This document shows positions 1 to 13,700 of a stretch of DNA of 64,000 bases, piece after piece. The position numbers and the translations under genes were made by a program. Position 1 is the stretch's first letter; every line of letters begins with the position of its first letter. Below the pieces are notes generated by a model. That model did no database searches. It saw only the letters and a list, made by a program, of their open reading frames with translations, and was not told the DNA's origin. The DNA is from Cristatella mucedo (taxonomy: Eukaryota; Bryozoa; Phylactolaemata; Cristatellidae): positions 8,789,501 through 8,853,500 of the forward strand of contig WPIO01000008.1 in assembly GCA_009760855.2 (NCBI GenBank), read 5' to 3'.

Positions 1-1564
1 TTTGCAGCAGAAAGATTGCTGGGACCTCTTTGGGATGAAATAAGGCTGCTTGAAGCTAACCTAACTAAATATGCTAGACGAAGTTCATGTCAAACTGTTA
101 CCACATATAGCCCCTGAATGAGAATTTTCATCCCGAGTACCTTTCACTGACAAGGCCAGCACTGTCCAATAGGGAGGCTAGCCTTATGTAGCTTTCACAG
201 GCACTTGAGGCCGCTAGGGAGGGAAATTTTTGGAATAACCGGAAAATTCTGAGTCAATAACTTGCCTTTGCAGACGTCTTACGCAGCCTGGGGGGGAATC
301 TTGGTCCTCTTCCCTGTGTCAAGGTTGCTTAGGCAAATATTGCCTGAATGAAACCTTAACCTCTGCATAGGAGGTTCACTCCATTGCTGTGTACCGAGTG
401 TCATTTACAAGAGGTGCTCGTTTCTTGATCTAGCCTATTGTGACTGGCCTGAGAGCTAGCTTATTGTAACTGGCCCGAGTGCTTGGCAAAGCCATTGTTT
501 GACCTGCATACCAACATGTTAAGGCTTCTCGGCCCCGGCAGTGCTGGGGCTTTTTAGGTAGAGCTTTGGAATCAAAATCTTAAATTCTGGGAACCTGTGT
601 TAGCTGATGCAGCAACTTGTTGCTTTCTTTGAGGCGCCCTAGGCGTGCTGCTGACGACAAGCAGATCGGTGCCAGGCTAGCCATAACCAGGGGAACTGCC
701 AATGCCATCACCTGGAATGGGTAGAACCTCAGTGGCAAGAACCTAAAAAGTTCAAGCCTTATTCACACCATTTTGTTAACTGTGTAGGGCAATCCAGTCT
801 AAGGGTAAAGGTTATAAATTAAAAAAAAAAATCTACAGGGAACCAGAAACTTCACAGTTGTGCAAGAACTGCAAAAGATTTTTGAATTTTTTATTATTAC
901 CCATTTGACTAATCAAAATACTAGTTCAGGTAGGCTACTGGCACTTCACATACATGACAAAGGCTGCTTTTTTAGTAGCCATTGTCTTTTAAAGTAGAAC
1001 AATCAAGTTTGTCTGCCCACTTCCCTGTACCTTGCCACTGCAGTACCCTCCGCCTTTATGATTCTACAACACTTATACGGCACTCCAGAGAGAACTAAAT
1101 TTTGTTTAGGCACTTAACGTATACATGAAAAGAAGCATGTTAATTTGTTGCTGATAACATGCACAATTTCAGCATTCGTATGTTTACCAAGGATACAATA
1201 ATACAGGTGGGCTAGCAAGGTTTCTTTTTTTAGTATGCAACACACCTTTTACTTTTTTCATTTCTACAAAATGAGGTTCTGTTTAGACTTTGTATGCCTT
1301 CTTGGAGTTCTTGAATCTAATGGAACCTTTAAACATGATAAATAAAAAATGCTTTTAGACAGAACTAGACAAATAACTTGGCGATTGCACGGCTTGATGG
1401 GTAAATAAGGCAATGGCAAAATCCAGATTGATGGCCAAAGATTGTTTTGCAATGCAATGGTATTTCCCGATAAAATGCCAAAGCATGCCCAGGGTGTGCC
1501 AGCTGCTTACAAGTCACACTGATACGGTTGTTTGCTTAGCACGTCGACGTTTTACGTCTTGCAG
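1..1564. other. Intronic sequence of NUP188
   Basis: I found no exon or recognisable repeat here. It lies upstream of the first recognised NUP188 exon, so further upstream exons could be hidden in it, but none could be supported. Confidence 0.5.
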
Positions 1565-1759
1565 GCAAGGCAGCATCCTGAGCTCGTGGAAGCGATATTT
1601 TCGGTCTGCCTGGGAGTTGCCCACCATCCTGCTGCAGCTTCGGCCATGGCCCTAGCCGGTATCACAGAGACAACATGCTTATGTATGGCAAGACTGCTCG
1701 ACGATAATGAAGCCACCGGTCCTCGTTTCGAACCGGATAGTTGTGAGCCCAGCAGCAGG
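1565..1759 (+). CDS. NUP188: NUP188 exon (most upstream one recognised)
   Basis: The exon follows a TTGCAG acceptor and precedes a GTAATC donor. It holds exactly 65 codons in phase 0. The product begins ARQHPELVEAIFS and is helix-forming, ending in a more polar stretch. Assignment to NUP188 rests on strand, position and helical-repeat character; direct similarity is weaker than for the later exons. Confidence 0.65.
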
Positions 1760-4700
1760 GTAATCAGGAAATGATGTACTCAAGCTGCATTTTACAGTTG
1801 CTCATGTTTCTAATCTGCTACATGTTGCATAACGTGCAATGTTGGTGGCACAGTTTGCTGCTCTTGTCGCAATATTTGCTTCATTTTGGTGAAGGGATAA
1901 TTGGCACAGATGTGAACAGGAACAATGTTCGAGGCGGAAGAAAATGTAAATACGGCATTAGTATCGAAATAATTATTTAATATATTAAGCCAGTGTCTTA
2001 ACCGTGCCGACATCACTGCTCATCCTGTAAAGTGAATTGGTGATACTCTCAATGTTAAAGCTGCCCCAAGCCAGAATCTACTCGTGGAATAGGTATGCTG
2101 GTAGCACTAAAGCTGGTCGTGTTAAATTTATCGATCAAAACTGTCGACCTGTGATGTCGAAAGTTCGTAACAGTGTAGATCGGATTAATGGTGCGATTGA
2201 GGTGTGTGTTGAGAGTTTATTTGCAATAAGGTTGCCTTGAGCTCTTTCTGTATGCAGCTGCAATACGACTTTTAACGTTTCAGCAGTTGAGAAGAAAGTG
2301 AAACAATCTTTAATGAGAATGCACTGTGTACTAACACACGGCATGTGTTGCATAAGCGGCCTTAAGCTCTTTCACACCACAGAATTTGACGATTTTCGAC
2401 AAAAGTCTTAAAACTGAAAGTAAACATGCACATCAAACGTTAGCGTGACAATGGAGAGCTGCTATTCTAATCCAAATCTAAGTGATGAGGCGGTGCATGG
2501 CTTCCATCCAGGAAATACCTGAGAAAATATAGCATGTTTGCCCTGAAATTATGGCAAACTGGGTTTAGACTATTCTTGCAAGCAGTTGCCATATGCAGAT
2601 TTGCTAGTGTATGGAAATAAGTCGTTGATGTTGACTCGGTTGGGCTGGTGTCGTTCTTGGGCTAGTGGAAGCTGTGCGGTCAGTTCGGCTTTTGCTGCAA
2701 ATGCATTGACGTAGTGGTGCTTATGATAGTGTACAGATCACAATATCTGACGTTGGAATTTCAGTTTTTTCTGATTTAAAAAATAAAAAATATATAGTTT
2801 ATTTGTGTAGCGCCCCAAGAGAGTGCAATCTCCATTCAAGTGCTTCACATGTGCCTCTGGGTTCGAGCCCGCGACCTCAGCCTGGCCTTGGTCGGGGTGA
2901 GCACCTTAACTGCTGGACCAAACCAGCTTGGCAAACCAGATTTGCAAGTAAACAAAGTGAAGAGTGTTCTCATTTTCTGTTACTATTCTTGTCTTGCTGT
3001 CATTCCTGAGCTAAGTGTAGAACTTCAAATAGGCCTTGCCCGGAATGCACCAAAAACTAGGTATAATAAGCAAACTTTCAGTATGTATAGCATGTCTGTT
3101 TAACGTTACTGGAAAAGCCTGGTGCTGTAAGAAAAAGCAGTTGACACTATTACTCATAGATTAATCTGAAAGCCCCCAAACCTCACCACTGCAAATTGCA
3201 AAATGCAGCCTTAGCTGCAACTTGAACAATCTTGCAACCTGCAATACCTTGCAGTTAAAAATAATTTTTTTGTTTCAAGCCTAGGCTCGGGTATGTCAAG
3301 AAGACAAAAAATGGCAACAGGAAATGAGAGCACAGTTCAGTTAGTTGGCGAGTAATGAACAACTAAAAATTGTAAGCCAATGCTGTAAGCTGCTCAGCTT
3401 CCTAAACACCACTGCTTCTAGGACATAAAGAGTTAAAGCAAAACTGAGGCACGGCTTCTGGTAGCCCAGGAATTACATCAGCCTGAAAATCTGCCCAACT
3501 TCAAGGACAATGCGTTTCTTATTTTTTACACCTTTATGTGTTGGTTTGTGGTAGCCACTGCTGTCTGAACTCGTGTGCGGCATCATTTCCGGGAAAAATA
3601 TCCAAAGATTGGAGCCATGTATTGCATTTTCACTTGAGTTTGAGGAGTAGTTCTCCTTTGCGATATGCCTTGCTTGCTAGGTATGTTAGGCTTCAGATTT
3701 GCGAAAGTCTGCCTTCAGTTTTGCGGAAGTCCTCTGGAAATTGCCACTCCTGGGGTCCATCAAAACTTGCTGATGCTAGGGTATGAAAATGATGCTTGAC
3801 GACAGGTTAATTCAGGAAGTAGGATATTCGTAAAAACTAGAAAATGCAGCACTGAGTATTATAAGACTAATAGTTGTAGCAAATGTACAATTTACCCTGT
3901 GATTCGTCCTTAATGTGCTTATGCGTGCTGGCCCTGTTGCATGCTGCTACTAACCATACTTGCATGCTGACCCTGTGCATGGCACCCCTAACCATGTTAT
4001 TCTTGTTGCTCATTGAGCATGCTACCACAGCAAATGTAAAGTGCCTAGAGTTCTCTGAGGATACTATATCAAATGTATTATTATTATTATTACTTCAATA
4101 GTTGATGTCACTTGGGCACTTTGAGCACCCTGGTAAATGCTTGGCAGTAATGGCACCTAGGTATTAGCAGTTGGTCACCGGCACACACGGGCCCTCCAGA
4201 AAGTCATTCCTGGCCAGAATTGGCTGTGTCATAAATGCTCTACTTACCAAACGTTTATGGTTTTTTGGGGGCCCACTGTCCAGGAAACAGCAGGTGTTGA
4301 CCGTGAGGACAGGCGTGGCACGATAATAGTAATAATACATGTGTATAGCACCTTCAGATAACTGGATATAGACCGACTTTTTTCTGGGCATCTTGCATCT
4401 TTCCTACATCCGTGAGTGCTCAGAGTTTATTCGATGTTGCCTACTCGGTTGTAGCAACTTTGCCGGACGGGGAGGCTTACCTGGCCCTATCCGATGGCTG
4501 AAATCAGCTTTATTATGCTTGTTACGCTATGTAAAAGTTTTATAGTGTTGGTGTCGCACAGCCAAACTCTGAACACCTTTGTCGCCGACTGTTCCGTGAA
4601 TGGCCTACTTAGTCTTCGTGCTTTGCCGTCATGTAAAGCCCTGCTGGCTGAGCTGCATCCTGAGATTAGGGTGAGGGGCTTATTCGAGCGCTTGTCGCCG

Positions 4701-7700
4701 AGCGTTTGACTGAGCGAATGCAGCTAGCTTCTCATGCCTTGCAAGCTCTTGCTTTTATTTGGCTGACTTGTACCGGATGGACTTACCTGCGTCGAACGGT
4801 GCCCAGTTAACTTTGCAGGCCAGTGGAAAGGGCCACGCCAGCAGCAGCAGCCACCGATGGTTGGGCGTGTACAGGACTGCGATCAGATTTGAGGCCGAGA
4901 TTCTCAGGTCGCTGGGTCACTCTTTCCTGCAGGATGCGCTCAGCTTCATTGCTGTCTATGGAAATAGGATGCTTTCGGTGAGCAAGCTGTTATGCTGGAG
5001 CGCTTCTTTAGCATGGCTGTCGCTTCCGAAGTTATCTTATGCAGCTTCGACGACATGAGCATGGCAAAAGCAAGTTAAGTCTTCCACTCTGCCACTATTG
5101 TTCTCCCCCTCTGCCTGCTTTGCACAGATTCTGGAGTCGCCTCCGTGGAGCAAGGGTGTCCGGCCCAGGGCAGGAGCTCAGCTCGGCGAGCTGAGTGACA
5201 CATGTCGTCTGCTTGCCGTCCTTTCGTCTTCAGTTGACTATGCGGCTCGATGGCATCCCGAGTTGGGACACCACGCTACTCAGCGGCTTCTGGTGAGCCC
5301 TCCCCCTCCCGGTTTTCGCCGGATGTCGTCCCCCCCCCGGTGCTTGCATGCGCTTTTGGCCTCATACTTGCAACTGCTCGCCATGTGCAGGCAGACCCTT
5401 GCTCGCAAGGCGGGCTCTTTGATGGCATTTCAGAGCTTCAGCTCTTTTCTCATGAGCATTTTCGCACTTGAAATGCAAGTACCAGCCTTCAAACCTCTCG
5501 TGTTGCAGGCGGCCGTATGCATCGCCTATCACAACTGTGTCGCTCTGCTCGGGCAGCCTGCTATCGTGGAGCAGATGGCTCAGGTGAGTGTCCTTGGGCA
5601 GCTGCTACAGGTGCCGGCTGGCAAGCTTGACCAAAAAAGGCAATGTTTGTGCACAACTCGGTGTGTGTGCACGCCCATGCCTGGCGGCGCTCGAGCTGTG
5701 GGCAGATGCTTTCTCGCGTGTTGGCCACCGAGTTGACTGTTAATGGCGAACATGCTGGACTCGGCAGTAGGAATGGCCTCCCACTCATGCTAGAACTAAT
5801 TAATACAGAGCCCTTAGCCATATGAGTATATATCTGTAATCCGGCGGTATTCGAGTTGGTAGATCAAAAGTATATTGCAACAAATGATTTGTCATATAAA
5901 TATGTGGCGAGCCGACTGTAGATCTTGGCTGTCAGGTAGCATTAGACATGATTGCACTGTTTTGCTGATCCAGAGGCTCGTGTTCCAAGGACTTCAGGGG
6001 TTGTAATGGGTTATCATTGTTAGGATGGTGCTCGTGTCACTGTCTTTTGAGATGTCTGGAAAGTGAGACTGGTGGGACAGAGGTTACGATTTAACTATCG
6101 ATGCTGACAAAGTAAACTCTTCTTTCCCATCAATATTTAGTAGAGCTATCTGGTTCGAGCTGTCTTTTCAGTTAATTTACGATTTGTTCTGCTAATCTAT
6201 CCTGAGAGTAGTTCTGTTAAGCAGTTAGAATGTAGAGCTCGTGTTGGTAAGGCGAGATATTGTTAAATGAGGATTTAGAACTTAAGGAGTAAAGCACACT
6301 AAAAGTGGGCATGTAAAGTTGCTGTCTTTTTTTTAGAGTACCAGTCGTGAAAGTTCTTTTCCCACAGCTTCAGTCCCAGCTTCAGCAAGTGACTCGTCAT
6401 CGCCGGTTGTTAATAGGTAGGTGGTGTTGGCCGAGGATTCTTGATCACATTAGTTGTACTACCGTCTGTGTTTGGTCTTTCCTACCTCAATTCGAATTGA
6501 GCTTGCTAACAGATAGGCCGTGTATGCTGAAGCAGGCATGTATGTGGATCTGAGCGCCATTTACCACATGGGTATTTGTTACAATAATTAAGTGAGTTTT
6601 CAAGTGATAAATGATCTCGTCAGTGCATTTTTGGGAGAAACTTACTCTATGCACCTTCATATACCAATATGCAACACGTGCATTAAGCTAGCTTGTTTCT
6701 TGTCAGGTAGTAACTCTTTAATGCTGCAACGTGATTGCTTACGTCTATGATCATCGTTGACTTTCAAAAATGCCATCACCGGCAGTATAATCAATGAAAG
6801 ATGGTGCATATAGAACCAAATTCTTTGCCAAGTCTAATGTAATAGCCTTGGTAATACTTACTGTCTAGCAGGTTTAATAAACTTTCCGGATTCATTATGC
6901 TAAATTTAACTGTTATTCTTGTTACTTTTAGCTTGCTACTCAGTAATCGGCAGATCAGCTTAATTACATGTAATGCACCATAGATAGACTTGACAACACC
7001 TACTGCACCAGATGATAGGTTTAGCAGAGGCCACAGATGATAGGTTTAGCAGAGGCCGTGCAGTTGCTGTTTCAGAGTAATCCCTCTGCTGTCACTAGTA
7101 TGTCTTAACCAAGTATGACATGGGTTGTATTCGCATGTATTTGAGCACGGTGCGAATTATGTTTTCGACTGCCAGTCGTCTAGCTGTTCCTTGCTCTAAA
7201 TTGAAATCTTTGATGGCCTGGCCTTTGATTCATATGAACCGAAATTCTAGTCCTGGCTTACGGCTTCTGTCACCACCTGCATTGACTCTGCATCATTTTA
7301 CGCCTCAGCTAATGGTATTACAGCTGCTCTACTCGGCTTTTCTTGTTCTTGTTCTTTTCAACTTCGGACTTTCTGGTTAACTTGTCTTTTGTTCTTTTGG
7401 GTTCTGGGTAGTTATCTGTGCATGATTCCGTGCATGTTACTAACCGGGGTCGTGCTAACCGATGGCCTTGAGTGCTTGTTAGCATGATGTTTTTGCATTT
7501 TTGCATGTTTTTACTCTGATGATACCTGGCATTTTAATAAACCTTGTTTATTGCATCTTTTGCAGCAAATTATAAAGCACCTGGATTTAGATATGGTTCT
7601 CTCAGGGCCCTTTAGAAATGACTTAGTCCCTCGGGCCCTGTAAATGATTGCTTTCGGTGATAGCTTGGCTTCTGCATGTTCGTAGAAGGACCTTTAATTG

Positions 7701-10700
7701 GCTGATAAAAATCCTTTTCCGAGGGGGCCTGATGTGCCCAAGATTTATATTTAACAACGAAGTTTTGCTTTTTTGTTTATTGACTAACAACGACCTACTT
7801 ATCCCAATATTCGTAAGTAACATTCATTCACTTAATTATAGGGTTACAATATCTTGATATCTGCTTTGTAATGATGTGTGAAGAATTGGGATGCATTTTC
7901 TTTAGCACGGGGTATGACTTTCAGCTATCCTGTAGATGAATGGATGGATGGATAGATCGGTTTGAAAATGTATTGGGCTACTGTGCAAGTGGTTAGAACT
8001 ACTAAGACTAAGAAGGTCCTGAAATCCTAGAGGTTATCTTATCTAGCCGTACTTATAAAGTCGTTGCATTAGGTATGCAACACTATAGCATCGATGATTT
8101 CTATGAGATTTGGCAAACTAAAGGTACAATGACCATTTAAAACTTGTAAGTAGTCGTGCCCACGACCTCGGTTGTTATAAGCAAGCACCTTGACCTTGTC
8201 ATCAAATGTGAGCACCTTGACCCCTTGGCCAAAACATGTACTCGCAGTATTTGTGGTCTTCACCTTTGTCACGATAATTCATTGATGATACTCCGATGCT
8301 AAGAAGTGTGAACTTTTCAGGCTTCTTAATTAGTCGCTACATATGCATGTCTAGAAAAGGCTGGTGTTATATAAAAAACACCGCATGCTAAACTGTTATT
8401 TAATTTAGTCTTTCGTTGTCAATCGTATCTGGGAATGTATGGTAGCTTTAGCTTTACTTTGGCTGTCGTTGGTGTTTGGCTTACATCAAAAGCCGACCTT
8501 TTGGTTAAATTCAGGTGTGGAGTGTGCTACAGCAGAACTTGCTCTCTCACCGTGCTAGTGTGTTCTGCTTGATGTAGCTTGATATGTAGTTATTTTTATT
8601 TTTCAGTGCCTCGATTATCAACAACCTACTGGATATAGCATCAAACTGTGCTTTCATCTTGCGACACCACTCTCCAGACTTGTGCTCTCTACTTCTGGAC
8701 AAGGTGCATTTTTTCGTCAGTCATTTCCTGATGATGCTTATTTTACAATGCTTTATGTGTTATTTACTTGCCTTATCCTGTCTCTCATTGATAATTGTAT
8801 TTGGGTGTCAAGCTCATTTTGTTTGTCAAGCTTAGTTTTGGGTATATGCTTGTGTTGTTAGTATGCAGTTCTCCAATCTACCCAAGCTTAACAGCCGGCT
8901 ATCTGTGAGCTTTCTGTAGTTGAACATATGAACTCAGCTGCACGTGTGCGTAGGTATATAGCACTGTTCCAAATAATCCTCGCAGTATTGCCCGCTGTTG
9001 CAGTGGCTGCTACTCCGTTTGGGTAACACAGGAAATTTAGTCGATTCCATGAATACTAAGGTTTCGCACAGCATTTGATAATATTCATGACAGTGTACGT
9101 ACTTCATAGTTGGCTCGTCACGGAATTTGGAATCTGCAGCCGTTTTTCCAATTAAAGTATGTATGTCATAAAGGTCCGCTCTTTGATGCCGAGGTATGGT
9201 GCTGCATTGAGGCACTATTGTGTGGCTATTCTCATGTGCTGTTTGCCACATTTGTGAACTGTCATTTGGGTACTTTTGTGTGCTGAAGTTGTATCTGTTA
9301 GCACCAACCAATGGACTTGCTTCTTTTCCAGCATATGTAAAGTGACTCAAAAGAGATCTAGTTCTCTTTTGGTGCTATATAAATGTTATTGTAATTACCT
9401 GAGCTGAATTGTAGGTATCACCGAGAATATATGTTTCTTTGCAAGTTATGTTTGCTTATGTTGCAGACAGAGGATGCAACCTGTGGACAGTTGCCGTTTG
9501 TGCAGCCGGCGTTTGGAGCCCCATCATTGGACAAGTGGCACCAACACCAGTTTCCGATTGACACCTCTGTCGCTGAAGGTGTGCAAGCATCGGTTGCATT
9601 TCAACCACCAATATCCTTCGGCACGCTGCTGTCATGCGTTACATACTGTGTAACATGGCTTACAAAGGTGAGTCTTTGGTTTTCCAAGAGCACACATTGT
9701 GTTAACTAAATAGCTAGCGATCCTCCATGTGGGTATAGCAACTCAGCTGAAGTCGTCTGTGATTATTTCTTCTACTGCTAGATATGGCCGTGCAAATTGG
9801 TATTTAAAATGGAACCGGGACAGTGATGCTCTTGTCGCGGTTGCAGAAGCTAGCAGAACGTCGTTTTTTCTAAAGATCAAACCTTGCCCTCATGTTTATC
9901 CTAGGCGTCGGAAATGGCTATGTGAAAATAGAGCTCATGTCTATGGGCCGCTTGCTAGTAGATTAGGCTGAGCTTATTTTCCTGAAACTCGAAGCCTGCT
10001 TTCCTGTGGCTACAACTCCATGAGCCCTAGCAGCAAGGTTCTAGCAGTGCATGCTTTGACTCTTCACGATCGAGGTCATGGTTTTAAGTCCTGAAATGGG
10101 CAATCCTTTATCCCACTGAAAGTGGTAGTAAAGTTCTTCTCCCACTTATGATCTGAGACAAGTTTAATCAGCTAACCTTGTAAAGCAGGTTCTCACCTCG
10201 CATTCAGTGATATGTCAGACCCTATGACTCATCATTGCTTATCCCTTTTGCATGACCGTTTCTCAGCAGTCATGAGTGAGTGCCTTAACGTTCGCTGTAG
10301 CACGAAGGAAGCAAAGGCGGCTCAACGACTGGCACGCCGACAAAGCAGCAGCCTGCACCTGGTGGTGCTCCTACCGGGATGCCAGCACCAGCCGCGCAGT
10401 CCAGTGCTGGCGACAGCTCCTTGCCCGGGTATGCTTGTAGAGCTCTGTAATGCTTAATCGAGAGCAAGTGGCATAGTGAGGTCCCGCTCTGTATAATAAT
10501 AATGTTCCTCCTGAAAAGGGTGGTCCTTAAATCCCTGCCAAGAGATATGACGTTGGCATCGATCCTGTTGCCTTTGTGTAGCTCAGGAATAGTGTTTGGT
10601 TTAAAACCAAATTGATTTTGGCAGGCAGTTTGAAACCGTTTTAAACTGTTTTTTTTTTTGCCGTTTTATTGTTTTTTTTTTTACTTGTTTTCGAAGACAC

Positions 10701-13700
10701 TATTCAGTTCTTTCTTCTGGCTCTTACTTCTGGCCTGCGGCTCGTTTATTAGAGTTCTTACTCGAAAACCACTTTGCCCTCTTCAAGCAAGATTTATTCA
10801 TCAAACTTGCCGATGAGAACGTTTTCCAGTCCACAGCAGATATTCACATGTGCAAATTCGTCGGCGAATGTTTCGGCGAAAAACCGTCAAGTGCGATCAT
10901 ATCTAGGTGGTTGGAGGGCGGATTGAAATATCCTTGATGCATTCCTCCGATCACTGCAGGCTTTTTTACAACTGGGTAGATGTTGCTTCATCTTTTGACA
11001 TGAATCCACACAAGTGGACGAACAATATAACCATCGACGCCGAGCCAGCTTCAATCCTTCAGACTCGAAACTTCTGGGGAAAATGGACAAATAAATCGCT
11101 GGCAGGGCACCCATCTTTGTTCTTGTCCTGTTTCGCCATAGAGAGTGAATAATAGGGACGTCCGGTGTGCGGCAATGCGTCACCGTGACAGGTGAATAAA
11201 ACCGATAAAACCGAGGCTGATTTTTCGGTTGGTTTATAGCCGCAAGTTTCAAACAAGGTTTCAAACGAACCATTCGCTACCCGGGAAGCTGCATCCAGCA
11301 CAAGGGAAACTGTTCGCTCAACGATAGCGGTCACTCGAACTGCTCTCTACAAAAAAAATGATAGCAAAGGCCAACGGTTGCGTATGGGAGGGGGTTAGAA
11401 TGGCCTCGCCTTGGCTTCTGTTACTTGGCTTTGTTGCTGAGCACCGCAAGCTTGCCAGGCAGTGTGTGGTTTTCGGCAGATCGTTCTAGTGCACCGCCGC
11501 TGGCATCCTGAGCATTCGGGGCTGCTCTTGTCTTTCAGGGCTTTTGATTTTACTCCATTTGCTCCTTTCAGGAGCCTACCGCAGCCATCGGCCGTCGTCG
11601 TCGCTAGTGTACATTTTGCGCTGGAGAACTCACTCTGCCTAGTACTCAGCCAGGCTGCGCTTAGCCTTCGCCTACCTTCCAGCATCATGTCAACGCGAGA
11701 CAAGCTTCGCCTCAAGCGGGAGCTGAATGCCGAACTCGTAAGTGCACGGCTGCAGCTGAAATGTCACTGCTGAACTCGTTTGCCCCCACATTAGTAATAA
11801 TAATAACAGCAATGCACTTGATAAAGCACCATCTCTTTCTTGGCGCTTTACATTTGCTGCAAAGGGAAACGCGATTGAATGGTGAGTAATATCATGGTTG
11901 ATAAACAACATAAATAACATGGTTTGGGGTGACATGCACAGCATCAGCATGCAATTGTGGTTAGTAGCAGCATGCAGTGTCAGCACGCACAAGCACATCA
12001 AGGACGAATCACAGGGACCCACTAAATGCTGTCCTAAAAAAGTGTTTTTAATTTCTTTTGTAATGTGGTCAATTTAGGGGATATTGTGACGCAATTCTGG
12101 TTCCAGCTTTGGGAGCATACGAACTAAATGCATGGTCTTCAAAGGATTTGAGGTTTGTGCGAGGTATTGGTAAACTTTTGGATTCCGAAAAGCAGGTGGT
12201 ACGATGCTTGGCCTGGTGGGGGAGTAGATCTGAGAGATAGGCTGGAGCCAAAGACTGAAGTGACCTAAAAGTGAGCGACAAAACCTTGAAGTCAATTCGT
12301 CGCTTGACTGGTAGCCAGTGCGGGTCCGCGAGAAGTGGTGTGATGTGGCAACTGCGATGCTCACGACAGGCAAGCCTAGCTGCAGAGTTTTGCACTAGCT
12401 GTAATCGCCTGATTGCACATGCCGGTAGGCCAGCAAAGAGTGAGTTATAGAAGTCAAGACGGGATGTCACAAATGCAGGGGGACCGACTTGGACGTGGTA
12501 TCCTTATCTAAACAAGCCCGAATTTTAGCAATGTTATCTATCTGAAAGTAGGCAGACTTGATTGTGGAGCTTATGTGGTCGTCTAATGAGAAGTCACTTT
12601 GGAACATGACATCTAGATTTCGAGCTGATTCAACAGCAGATATGCTGGCAGAGCCAATTTTGAGCGTCAGCCTTTCCAATTTCTGAATCACTCTGGGTTG
12701 CCCATTACTAGTAAGTTAGTTTTATCATCGTTTAGTTTAAAAAAAATTGCTGCCATCCATGTGCAGCTGTCATCAATACATGTAGCAAGGGAGTTGAGAG
12801 AATTCGAGGTGCTCTTAAGGCGGGGAGGGATTGAAGCAAAGGTTCAACTGAAGTGTCATCCGCATAGAAGTAAAAGCTTAGATTGTGCTTGGCAATCACA
12901 TCAGCAAGAGGCAGAGTATAAACCGTGAAAAGAACCGGACCTAGCACTGAGCCCTGAGGTACTCCATATTTCAGAGGTACCTCCGATGATCTTTGTCCAT
13001 TCACGTCAATACACTGGAGTCTCCCACTGAGATACGACCTGAACCACTGCAGAGCAGTGCCAGTGATGCCCAGGCGAGATGAGAGGCGCTCTAGAAGAAC
13101 TTTGTGATCGATGGTATCAAAAGCTGCCGAAAGATGGAGCAAAACAAGCAGAGATACTCTCCCCATGTCTGCATTCCAGTTCGGGGTTGTTTAGATAAGG
13201 ATACCATGTCCAAGTTGGTCCATGCATTCGTGACATCCCGTCTCGACTTCTGCAACTCACTGCTTATTGGCTTAACGGCATGTGCGATCAGGCGATTGCA
13301 GCTGGTGCAAAACTCTGCAGCTAGGCTTGTCTGTCGTGAGCGTCACAGTTGCCACATTACACCACTTCTCACCGACCTGCACTGGCTACCGGTCAAGTAA
13401 CGGATTGACTTCAAGGTTTTGTCGCTCACTTTTAGGTCCCTTCATTCTTTGGCTCCAGCCTATCTCTCAGATCTACTCCCCCACTAGGCCAGGCATCGTA
13501 GTACCCGCTCTTCGGAAACCAAGAGTCTACAAGTACCTCGTACTAACCTCAAATCCTTTGGAGACCGTGCATTTAGTTGGTACGCTCCCAAAGCCTGGAA
13601 CTCCCTCCCGGCTTGCATCAGAACATCCCCGGACCTGACCACATTTAAAAAGAATTTGAGAACACCTATTTAGGACAGCATTTAGTGGGTCCCTGTGATT

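Larger units (their letters stand above)
1760..4561. other. NUP188 intron(s) with SINE and LINE tails and at least one unfound exon
   Basis: It contains a SINE-2 copy (2795-2935), a LINE-A 3' end (3885-4105) and a worn repeat tail near 4320-4350. Exon phases require coding sequence of length 3n+2 somewhere in this interval. A stretch after the TTAGCAG at about 4170 has an open frame, but I could not confirm it. Confidence 0.5.
5584..8606. other. NUP188 introns, little recognisable
   Basis: Apart from the tentative exon at 6368-6416 and a 22-bp direct duplication at 7013-7059, I see no gene or known repeat up to about 8070. A worn SINE-2 follows at 8075-8270. Confidence 0.5.

Noticed and set aside
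5098-5736. A single 212-codon plus-strand frame
   Set aside because: It runs through two NUP188 exons and the introns between and after them; splice sites and alignment support the shorter exons.
8934-9350. 138-codon minus-strand frame in a NUP188 intron
   Set aside because: No family recognised, and it overlaps the SINE/LINE tail at its upstream end.
9729-9971. 80-codon plus-strand frame after NUP188 exon 9467-9667
   Set aside because: It is intronic by splice phase; no similarity to NUP188 or other proteins was noticed.
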